Positions 53,501 to 60,440 of a DNA stretch of 64,000 bases are shown piece after piece. Under the pieces are notes generated by a model. That model saw only the letters and a program-made list of their open reading frames with translations. It was not told where the DNA came from and did no database searches. Each line of letters starts with the position of its first letter. The stretch's first letter is position 1. This DNA is from JAFGPL01 sp963781805 (lineage in GTDB: Bacteria > Bacteroidota > Bacteroidia > Bacteroidales > UBA10428): NCBI GenBank assembly GCA_963781805.1, contig CAWAHF010000004.1, positions 3,596,001 to 3,660,000 on the forward strand, in the 5' to 3' direction. The translations under genes and the position numbers were made by a program.

Positions 53501-54759
53501 AATTGAGCCAAAAATATGGTGAAGAAAAAATATTCGAAATAATAAAATCGGAAACTGAAGAAAGAGGTACTCCTGTTGCCTTAATTTTGAAGAAACTTCA
53601 GGCAAAGAAAGCTTCAACTAATTATGTGGAATATTACCATATAAACGGAAAATATCCTGATGGTAATCCATATAACGGAGTATATGCAAAAGTCAAGTTA
53701 AATGATTCTGAAAATAAATGGATATTCAATACGATTTCAAGCATTCATAAACCAAAAAGTGTAACGGAGTTTATTAAAGAATTTGAAGCTGAGAATGGTG
53801 TATTGGTTCAAATAGGATGGAATGGCGGTTATATATTAAATGCCGAACTGATTGGAAAACTAGGATTGCCGGAATCATACATTGGAACTCCTCTGGGATT
53901 AATCATCCATAACAGAAATCTGGTTTGTCCTCCTTTGTTTAACAAAGCAGCTATGATGATATACCCTGACGGAAAAATTGATATCAAAAGGGCAAATGTT
54001 AAAAACGGAATATCAATATATGGAAAGGAATCAACGATAGAATTTGGCAAGGATATATATAATAAGGATTTTCTCGAAAATGAGCAGCCTGGTTATTTCG
54101 ATCTGTTGTATCCAAAAAATGAAATAGTATCAAAAAACAGGGTAATTGTGAGATTGGCGGGAACAAATGTGATGGATATCATTTATCCAAACAATAACCA
54201 TTTCGTAGAGGTACTACCTGTTGGCTTAACATTGTCTTTTCCGGAAAAAAGTTTTCCGGAAAATATTATTGTAAAGGATTCGCAATTAAAATTATCCATA
54301 AATGGTCTGGAAAATGTGCTTCATGCTATTGGTGCGGGTCCATTGCTAATTGATGAGGGGAAAATAGCAATTGACATGGAAAAGGGAGGCTGGAATACAG
54401 AAAATTCCATAAAAACCCAGGCAGCAAGACTGGATTATACAGATATGCGGGGGCCTAAAATTGCAGCAGGTCTTGATGATAGAGGTAATTTGTATATTGT
54501 AGTTATAAATGGCAGGATACGTGAATCGGTTGGAGCAACGCATTTAGATATGGCTAAAGTTATGCATGAATTGGGGATAGTTAAAGCGTTGGGGTTCGAT
54601 CCAGGTGGAAGTAGTACACTCGTAGTGGATAATAAAGTTTTAAATATATCTCCATATAACCGGGATTATAATAAAAATATCTATTCCATGAGTCCTCAAC
54701 CAAGGGCAGTTTCGAATGCAGTTGTGGGTTATGTTAAAAAAATACCCCCAACTATTTAA
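50572..54759 (+). CDS. GT-B glycosyltransferase fused to a NAGPA/DUF2233 phosphodiester glycosidase domain, 1395 aa
   Basis: A very long protein with no signal peptide or membrane segment, so probably cytoplasmic. Residues about 1-580 look like a GT-B (GT4-type) glycosyltransferase: NNNHDFYWE near 205 in the acceptor domain, RIIARKRIE at 364-372 as donor-phosphate loop, and the EX7E motif E478-GRGLPII-E486 followed by AAACGTPVL. Residues about 590-1030 are unassigned. Residues about 1040-1395 are a NAGPA/DUF2233 domain with NGGY (1084-1087), RGPKIAAGLDDRGNLYIVV, FDPGGSST (1342-1349) and a final SPQPRAVSNAVVGYV; its motifs look intact. NAGPA enzymes cleave sugar-phosphodiester links. Which sugar is added and which is cleaved is unknown. 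ATG 50572 is preferred; an in-frame TTG lies 6 nt upstream. Confidence 0.8.
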   Translation: MKRRMSADEMLAFLKKEKISTWFDLGIFIDRFKENKELPTAKFQGTYEEFCNFLSEKAMAFVTFQFSVDGVSIEVEKYAQIFRDLFVGIKIHYISGKFYPESEKLVHLKTVKHEISEMQGFDDWKFYHDFYFTKLERGSKRYNELIIEYWDDVLLIAEKLGRYIEKNDIFLLYLINVCSNPGNVSLSLAVVLVSELMGIPVINNNHDFYWENGNIQIEMETKGLKPGARDFFFSNFHLGEFFSLIEVLFPWESRSWINVNINNKQSVHLIQENGHNPANVAEIGTAVDTDMYFFISKRKKINAFYQFERILSRYSDALISYSVSDAIKNKLVDIRNSRPILIGYKTKPVNKFLNENIIFLQPTRIIARKRIELGFKLLKRLFNNDDIIKRLKSTPNLKFTLLVTGPIALGHYEYFQKLISRFSELLNVTDPFIQQRVYLAFLFSELDKELFKKRFTAPVGIPELYNIASLILLPSHTEGRGLPIIEAAACGTPVLCRRYFPEDVYSEVIGENLPEEDRLKVIEFDGKKITSKHAQEVIERVLFPHKYTEEVLHNKLAVKKRYSLEALTDNMTYILKLVYHQISGNEKIFAKTLKSLDKYHKIVNHDCKELQKILNTSKRQYLSGYGKMAFMLQLKSLIDPSAFRKEEQQLKSYITSYAKSLINENQFTINQNHLDFYNAVDNIFYYYKEETETRYDHSFAYRHRNRYYYPYRDFTPQELTGLVNMLFIDIVGKHTKRKIDESSHFFTDWDLALAQMTMSSDIAIDDRRILIKKLQSNLPIGIFPGDYVKYELEFFALQSVRSRLNLKIEEELTEIMILNNKNNLSPIYVFAQTKPIGRWFNIEEITDYIENGQEKELYLLHKHGVLKIIGTEQWCLGIHFNQLGSEALNALNKIHDKNGFLISCRPEAILMTDIVDLDKFHIGKAVHPITANLLGISEDSGYIQFVPAGIRPTIAYPTPIQTAKDFDDLIKSKQFIELSQKYGEEKIFEIIKSETEERGTPVALILKKLQAKKASTNYVEYYHINGKYPDGNPYNGVYAKVKLNDSENKWIFNTISSIHKPKSVTEFIKEFEAENGVLVQIGWNGGYILNAELIGKLGLPESYIGTPLGLIIHNRNLVCPPLFNKAAMMIYPDGKIDIKRANVKNGISIYGKESTIEFGKDIYNKDFLENEQPGYFDLLYPKNEIVSKNRVIVRLAGTNVMDIIYPNNNHFVEVLPVGLTLSFPEKSFPENIIVKDSQLKLSINGLENVLHAIGAGPLLIDEGKIAIDMEKGGWNTENSIKTQAARLDYTDMRGPKIAAGLDDRGNLYIVVINGRIRESVGATHLDMAKVMHELGIVKALGFDPGGSSTLVVDNKVLNISPYNRDYNKNIYSMSPQPRAVSNAVVGYVKKIPPTI

Positions 54760-54843
54760 GCCGGGGGCATCACAACACAATTAATCCGCACTAATCAAAG
54801 ACTCTGAAAGAGTATTTTAATATTTTATATAAAAATACAACAT

Positions 54844-55224
54844 TTAATATGAATATTCAATAGCTAATGCTTTTTCTAATGACTCTTTATTAATTTCATC
54901 CTTAATAATATAACTCCGTGCACCTGCCTCAATCATCTGAACAATAAATTTCATTTCAGAGTGAAAAGAAATAGCAATTATGATCAAATTTCTATACAAT
55001 ACAGTTGCCTCTCTTGTAGTATCAATTCCATTGATTTTTGGCATATTAATGTCCATGAAAACAACATCGTACAGCTTATTTTTCAGTTCTTTCAGACATT
55101 CTTCACCATCATTTGCAATGGTTATTGTTTCAATTTTATCTTCAAACGAATCAAGGAGCATAAATTTTAATGCATTACAAAAATGCGGATTATCATCAAC
55201 TACAAGTACCTTGAGTTTTTTCAT
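54844..55224 (-). CDS. Receiver-only response regulator (CheY-like), 126 aa
   Basis: A stand-alone receiver domain with acidic pocket D10/D11, phosphoacceptor D58 in VVFMDINMP, a Ser in AISFHS and K108 in YIIKDE. It has no output domain, so it acts by protein contact or as a phosphorelay intermediate. Nearest partners are the LuxR-type regulator and the eight-PAS kinase upstream. It has its own TACTTTTG promoter element and a regulator-sized gap upstream. Confidence 0.9.
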   Translation of the reverse strand: MKKLKVLVVDDNPHFCNALKFMLLDSFEDKIETITIANDGEECLKELKNKLYDVVFMDINMPKINGIDTTREATVLYRNLIIIAISFHSEMKFIVQMIEAGARSYIIKDEINKESLEKALAIEYSY

Positions 55225-55241
55225 ATAGATGAGAATTTAAT

Positions 55242-55249
55242 CAAAAGTA
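55242..55249 (-). promoter_or_regulatory. Bacteroidota -7 element TACTTTTG (minus strand) for the receiver gene
   Basis: An exact TAnnTTTG match on the minus strand about 18 nt upstream of the ATG at 55224. No clear -33 TTG, which would fit an activator-dependent promoter. Confidence 0.5.
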
Positions 55250-55318
55250 CTTAAAGAGAGAATATTGTTTATTGTTTTTAATACCCAATTATAAAAAGAT
55301 TACACCTATTTTGAAAGG

Positions 55319-55353
55319 TGGTAAATACTTAAATTAACTGGGTATTTACCGAC
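55319..55353. repeat. GGTAAATAC ... GGGTATTTACCGAC site (inverted pair)
   Basis: GGTAAATAC at 55319-55327 is the exact inverse of GTATTTACC at 55342-55350; the latter is part of TGGGTATTTACCGAC (55339-55353), repeated at 55736-55750. Looks like a regulator operator. Confidence 0.6.
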
Positions 55354-55516
55354 GGTTTTAAGACTTTAAATGATAGAAATATATTTAAAACTTTAATATT
55401 TAGCGCATTAATAAAGGTGTGTGCTTTTGCAGGTTAATAATCTTTTAAGGAGGTTTGAAAAAAATTTGAATAGTATAATAAGATTTTACAATAGGTGTAT
55501 CGAATAGATAAAATCA

Positions 55517-55545
55517 AAACGGGATGTCAAAAGAACATCCCGTTT
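55517..55545 (-). terminator. Strong hairpin, probable terminator of the LuxR-type regulator transcript
   Basis: A perfect 11-bp stem AAACGGGATGT/ACATCCCGTTT with a 7-nt loop. On the minus strand it is followed by TGATTTT. The hairpin lies about 320 bp after the regulator stop. Confidence 0.65.
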
Positions 55546-55633
55546 ATCCCACCTAAATCCAACCAAACCCTAAAACTAACTAAAACCCTTATAAAAAACT
55601 TAAAACCTTTCTATTTTTTAAATCTTATTTTAT
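55543..55633 (+). other. 91-nt tract without G on the plus strand, C-rich in its first half
   Basis: From the end of the hairpin to 55633 the plus strand has no G (about 22 C). The first half contains CCAACCAAACCCTAAAAC-type sequence. It could be an unstructured leader, a Rho-loading-like segment or part of a small RNA on the plus strand. No ORF follows. Confidence 0.5.
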
Positions 55634-55735
55634 GATACAAAAATAACGTACAACAATCCAGAATTAATTAGCAAAAACACTTATTTCTTTTAGATTTTTA
55701 CTCATTTTATTATTCGTATATACACGCATAATAAT

Positions 55736-55750
55736 TGGGTATTTACCGAC
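55736..55750. repeat. Second copy of TGGGTATTTACCGAC
   Basis: Identical 15-mer to 55339-55353, 397 bp away and in the same orientation; similarity extends over (G/A)GTTT. Located 113 bp past the LuxR-type regulator stop. Confidence 0.6.
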
Positions 55751-55862
55751 AGTTTACTATAATTGATTTTGATAACAGCTATTTTGAATTGTGAATTAAC
55801 TCACGCAGGAATTAATTTAACGACCCAGAAAATTAAATCCTACATGTAAAAAACAGGCATAT

Positions 55863-56492
55863 TCAAAGTGAAATAAGTTTGTGTTTTATGGAGTAGACTA
55901 CAAGACTGATAGAATTTTTTGATTCTGTTTTAAGTAATAAGTTTGATCTGTGCCTTTCAACTGTTCTCTGGCTGATAAAGAGTTGTTCTGAAATTTGCTG
56001 ATTAGAAAATCCCTTACAGATTAGTTCTAAAACTTCTTTTTCACGACGTGTAAGGAAGATATTCTCGTCATAGGTTTTGTTTTTTATCAGGTTAAGCAAT
56101 AATTCCTGGGAAAAATAGGTTCCTCCGGAAGTTATTTTATCAATTGCATCCCGCAACTCCTTATTATCCACATCTTTCAGAATAAATCCTTTTACACCAA
56201 TATCAATCATTGTATTGTAATATTCGCTTTCTCCATACATCGATAAAACAAGAATATTTAAACCAGGATATTTCTCAAGCGCAATTTTTGATGCGTTAAC
56301 ACCATTCATGATCGGCATATTAATATCCATTAGTACAAGGTCGGGTAATCCAAATTCAAGTAAGTCTAAAAATTCTTTTCCATTAGAAGCCTCACCAACA
56401 ACTTGAACATCATTCATTTCGTTAAGTATAAACTTTAATCCGTTTCTGAATAGTTGATGATCATCGACAATAATAATATTATGCTTTTTCAT
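55863..56492 (-). CDS. NarL/FixJ-type LuxR response regulator
   Basis: A 209-residue two-domain regulator: receiver domain 1-120 with D10/D11, phosphoacceptor D56 and K106, and a LuxR-type helix-turn-helix at about 146-205 (LTRREKEVLELICKGFSNQQ ... FISQRTVERHRSN). It lies 106 nt downstream of the histidine kinase gene and is the likely cognate partner. The repeated motifs in the region downstream may be its targets, by inference. Confidence 0.92.
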   Translation of the reverse strand: MKKHNIIIVDDHQLFRNGLKFILNEMNDVQVVGEASNGKEFLDLLEFGLPDLVLMDINMPIMNGVNASKIALEKYPGLNILVLSMYGESEYYNTMIDIGVKGFILKDVDNKELRDAIDKITSGGTYFSQELLLNLIKNKTYDENIFLTRREKEVLELICKGFSNQQISEQLFISQRTVERHRSNLLLKTESKNSISLVVYSIKHKLISL

Positions 56493-56598
56493 AAAAAGGT
56501 TTGGCAGATATTGGATTTCAGGTATACGTAATGATTTTCGAATACTAAATTATTTTAAAAATAATTAATAATTAATAAAATATCAACTTATTAAAATA

Positions 56599-59500
56599 TT
56601 ACAATGGTATTTCCAATTCAAATTTTATCCCTTTATTTTGTCCGGCAGATAATGTATGAGTACCTTTTAAAGATCTTACCCGACTTATGATGTTAGATAT
56701 TCCCATGCCTCTTGATTCTTTTTTATCCATATCTTTGATATTAAATCCTCTACCATTATCGGAGTAAATCAATTTTAGTCTTTTACCCAGCAATGTAATT
56801 TTTAACCCAATTTTATTTGCATTGGCATGTTTAATGGTATTATTAAACAATTCTTTAATAATTCTGTAAACCGATGTCTCAATTTCTTCAGAAAATCTGT
56901 TATCGGTAATATTGGTGGTAAAATCAACTTTCATATGTTCTTCAATACGTCTTGAAAATGACTCAACAGCAGCTATGAGTCCGTAATTTTTTAAAACATG
57001 AGGGCTCAAATCGTTGGATATTTCTTTCGTACTTTGAATGGCTTCTTTTGTAATTTCATTCAATTGTTCTAAAATAAATTTTTGTTTTTCCGCGGTAACA
57101 CTTATTATCGAATTAATATACATTTTTATACTGGATAATAATGGACCAAGATCATCGTGCAGATTTTTGGCAAATTTTTCTCTTTCTCTTTCTTCTGTTC
57201 TTATAATGGCATCCAGAATTTTTTTCTCAATTTGCTTTCTTTCTGTGATATCTCTTATCATTGTGAGGATAGCTGTTCCGCCTTCATAATCAATAAGGGT
57301 AAAATTTGTTTCTGCAGGATATACTTCATTTGTTTTTGTAACAATATTTAATTCGATTGATTGGGGATTTAAATGATTTACTGCAGCATTTATGCTTTCG
57401 GCAGCATATTTATGGTATGAATTTTCTATTAATTCAAGCAAATTGGTATTTCGAATATCTTTTTTTGTAATTGAGGTTCTATTTAAAAAGTTCTCATTGG
57501 CTTCGATAATTGTATTTTCCAAATCAAGAATAATTATACCATCGCTGCTTCGGTTAAATATATTTCTGAATTTTAATTCGCTTTCAAATAAGGCTTTATC
57601 AGCTAACTTTTTCTGTGTTATATCTTCATAAGTACCTAAAATCCCTATGGTCTGGTTATGAATATTCTTTAACTGGATTTTATTCGTTCGCAACCAAATG
57701 GTGTTTCCATCCGGTGAGGATTGAGGCTCTTCAATGTTTAGTATCGGTTGTAATGATGCAAGTATTTTTTCGTCATCGGCATGATATAAATCTGCCTGCT
57801 CCTTCCAGTTAAGCTCATAGTCGGTCTTTCCAATGATTTCCCTGGGATCATCAAATCCGGCATCTTTGGCAAATAGTTTATTGCATCCTAAAAATTTAAA
57901 GTTTTTATCCTTCCAAAATACCCTTACCGGTATTGTATTCAATATTAATTCAAGCATCCGGTTGGTTTCAGCCAGTTCAGATTCTCTTTCCTTTAAAGCA
58001 TTTTCCGCAAGTTTTCTTGAAGTTATATCCCTGACAATTGCTTGTAAAAATATTTCACCCGACAATTCGATTTTTTGCAGGGCAACCTCAGCATCGAAAG
58101 ATGTTCCATTGAATTTAATATGCTGCCATTCAAAAAACTGGGGTCCAACATAAAGAGCATTATGTATTTTTTCCAACGCCTTTGATTTCGAATCTCGTCC
58201 ATCGGGTTGTAATTTTGGAGAAAATCTGAACGGGGTTTTTCCGATAATTTGATTTCTTGTACAGCCATATATTTCTAATGTAGCTTTATTACAATCCACA
58301 AACTTATCTTCATTCATCATAAAGATGGCATCTGAAGCCGATTCGAAAAGTAGTCTGTATTTTTGTTCGCTTTCGATCAAATCGGATTCAGATTTTTTTC
58401 GCTCGGTAATATCTCTTACCAGGGCCAGTAACCTTCCATCCGCAAGCTGTTTGGTACTCATTTCAACCGGGATTTTTGTCCCATCTTTCCTTAAAAGATT
58501 TCGTTCAATGATAATATTATGACCCAAATTCAACAAATCATACCTTAAAGGTTTTAAATTAAGTTCTGATTGATCAAATAACACATCAATTTGTGAACCT
58601 GATAATTCATTTTTATCATAGCCGGCAATTTTGCACATATTGCTATTCAAATCACTTATTTTTCCTGACATATCGCCTACCAGTATTCCGTCTGCAGCCT
58701 GTTCAAATAAGGTTCTGTACCTTTCCTCACTATCAATCATTGCTTGTTCCGCACTCTTTCGGTCGGTTATATCTCTGCCAACATAAATAATTTCTTTTAA
58801 TTTCTCGTTTTCGTCAAATATTGCTTTAAGAGACCATGCCAGCCATCTCCACCCGTCCCTGGTCATTTCACGTTGTTCAATAATACAGGTATACGGTGGC
58901 TTTTTTAGTTTATCCAATGGAATGCTATTTTTCAACTTATCATCTTCGTTTATTACGGGCAGATATTTGGTATGTAGTATCTCATTTTCCGTCATACCAA
59001 ATTTTTCGCAATACGAAGGACTCACGAATAAGATTTGGCCTTTTGCATTTACCTTAATTATCATATCAGATTGACCTTCAACTATAAGGCGGTAATTTTC
59101 TTCACTTTTTTTAAGTGCAAATTCGGCCATTTTTCTTTCGGTAATTTCAGATATCGAACCTATGATTTGAATTGGAACTTTCTTATCATCTCTTTCAAAT
59201 ACCAGCGCTGAAAAAGATATCCAGACATAGGTTTTATCCATTCTGTACATTCGCATTTCCAATTCAGACACATCTTCAATTATCGAATTATGCATCTTAT
59301 TAAAAGTATCTAATAGCAACGGCAAATTTTCAGGATCTATTAATGCTTTGATTGAATCATCCATATCATAGATTTCATCGACAGTAAAGCCAGTTAAATC
59401 GAGGATTTTATCTGAAATATAGGTGATTTTCTTTTTTTCAAGATTGTAAACATATATAATAGAGGGAGATGCATTAATAATGCCTTCCAGGTATTTTGAG

Positions 59501-60333
59501 GAACTTATCAGTTCTTCCTCGGTCTTTTTCCTCTCGGTAATATTTTCAAAAGTTATCCCGACCCTGTTGTTTGACAAAGGGAATGCTTTAACTTTAAATG
59601 CACCTGCAATTATACGTTCGTCCGAATAATGAATATCCTCTATTTCAACGGATTTTTTTGTTCTTATAACTTCTGCATATTTTTGAGGTATACCTTTTGC
59701 TCTTAAACCAGGGAAATTTTCATCAAGTGTTTTTCCGATAATTTCACCTACAGGCACTCCTGTAAGTTCTTCAGTTGCAGGATTGGCAGCTACCATTCTT
59801 AATGTTCTGTCATCATTAATATCTTCAATTTCATAAATGTGCATCCCGGTTTGAATATTCTCAAATATATCTGTTGTCTGAAGTAAAGTCTCCTCCAACC
59901 TTTTCTTTTTTTCATTGTTTCGGGCATTAATCATTACCAACTTGGTATTATTGTTCCGGATGCTTGTTAGTGATGCTTCAACCCAAAAAGAATCTCCTTC
60001 TTTTTTTTTCATAAGACATTGGAACAAATCGGTATATCCGGAGGAAACAAGATTAAATAAATTATCAATATTATTACTTGTCCGGAGAGAAGTGGTATCA
60101 AATAAATCCTCCAATTGCTTTGTAATAATTTCATCAAGCTGATAACCTAACGATTCAATAACGATTTGATTTGCATTTATAAAATGCTTCTGGTTTAGAT
60201 CATAAATCAATATTAAATCGGTTGAATAAAAAAAAAGTTGTTGATAAACCTGTTCGTTCATAAGATACTGATATTCCGATTCAGGTATCGATGCCTTTCG
60301 TGAGGGATCGGATTTTGAAGTTGTGTGTTTCAT
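56599..60333 (-). CDS. Soluble histidine kinase with eight PAS domains (HisKA_3 type)
   Basis: A 1244-residue sensor kinase without signal peptide or membrane segment. I count eight PAS units of about 120-135 residues, most ending in the DIT.RK PAC signature (for example VRDITERKKSE and VRDITSRKLAE). The transmitter is of the NarX/HisKA_3 class: REKFAKNLHDDLG with phosphoacceptor H1059, then an HATPase domain with ELFNNTIKHANANK, DNGRGFNI and GMGISNIISRV. PAS domains may bind ligands, heme or flavin; none is identifiable by eye. The two downstream regulators are likely partners. Divergent from hemW. Confidence 0.92.
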   Translation of the reverse strand: MKHTTSKSDPSRKASIPESEYQYLMNEQVYQQLFFYSTDLILIYDLNQKHFINANQIVIESLGYQLDEIITKQLEDLFDTTSLRTSNNIDNLFNLVSSGYTDLFQCLMKKKEGDSFWVEASLTSIRNNNTKLVMINARNNEKKKRLEETLLQTTDIFENIQTGMHIYEIEDINDDRTLRMVAANPATEELTGVPVGEIIGKTLDENFPGLRAKGIPQKYAEVIRTKKSVEIEDIHYSDERIIAGAFKVKAFPLSNNRVGITFENITERKKTEEELISSSKYLEGIINASPSIIYVYNLEKKKITYISDKILDLTGFTVDEIYDMDDSIKALIDPENLPLLLDTFNKMHNSIIEDVSELEMRMYRMDKTYVWISFSALVFERDDKKVPIQIIGSISEITERKMAEFALKKSEENYRLIVEGQSDMIIKVNAKGQILFVSPSYCEKFGMTENEILHTKYLPVINEDDKLKNSIPLDKLKKPPYTCIIEQREMTRDGWRWLAWSLKAIFDENEKLKEIIYVGRDITDRKSAEQAMIDSEERYRTLFEQAADGILVGDMSGKISDLNSNMCKIAGYDKNELSGSQIDVLFDQSELNLKPLRYDLLNLGHNIIIERNLLRKDGTKIPVEMSTKQLADGRLLALVRDITERKKSESDLIESEQKYRLLFESASDAIFMMNEDKFVDCNKATLEIYGCTRNQIIGKTPFRFSPKLQPDGRDSKSKALEKIHNALYVGPQFFEWQHIKFNGTSFDAEVALQKIELSGEIFLQAIVRDITSRKLAENALKERESELAETNRMLELILNTIPVRVFWKDKNFKFLGCNKLFAKDAGFDDPREIIGKTDYELNWKEQADLYHADDEKILASLQPILNIEEPQSSPDGNTIWLRTNKIQLKNIHNQTIGILGTYEDITQKKLADKALFESELKFRNIFNRSSDGIIILDLENTIIEANENFLNRTSITKKDIRNTNLLELIENSYHKYAAESINAAVNHLNPQSIELNIVTKTNEVYPAETNFTLIDYEGGTAILTMIRDITERKQIEKKILDAIIRTEEREREKFAKNLHDDLGPLLSSIKMYINSIISVTAEKQKFILEQLNEITKEAIQSTKEISNDLSPHVLKNYGLIAAVESFSRRIEEHMKVDFTTNITDNRFSEEIETSVYRIIKELFNNTIKHANANKIGLKITLLGKRLKLIYSDNGRGFNIKDMDKKESRGMGISNIISRVRSLKGTHTLSAGQNKGIKFELEIPL

Positions 60334-60392
60334 TTATAAGTTTTTATAAAATAACATTCAAGTTAAAGTTATTAATTTTTTAAGTGAAGCAG

Positions 60393-60422
60393 TTTGTAAT
60401 ACTTAGATTATAAATAATTTTG
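60393..60422 (+). promoter_or_regulatory. Promoter for hemW: TTTG - 18 nt - TAATTTTG
   Basis: TTTG at 60393-60396, 18-nt spacer and TAATTTTG at 60415-60422 match both Bacteroidota boxes. The ATG at 60441 follows 26 nt after the start of the -7 box. An in-frame TTG at 60420 lies inside this box, so it is not a start. Confidence 0.7.
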
Positions 60423-60440
60423 GATTCTCTGGAAAAATCC

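Larger units (their letters stand above)
55225..55862. other. Non-coding region, 638 bp, between two response regulator genes
   Basis: It contains several elements described separately: the promoter at 55242-55249, GGTAAATAC/GTATTTACC inverted repeat (55319-55350), two copies of TGGGTATTTACCGAC, an 11-bp hairpin at 55517-55545, and a G-free tract 55543-55633. An ATACCCAATTAT at 55281-55292 is the exact inverse of ATAATTGGGTAT at 55731-55742. No ORF of note is present. Confidence 0.7.

Noticed and set aside
1417..60420. TTG starts of several longest ORFs (1417, 17271, 43371, 60420 and also 9423, 23965, 24216, 35422, 50566)
   Set aside because: An ATG follows within a few codons in each case, and four of the TTGs are part of a TAnnTTTG promoter box.
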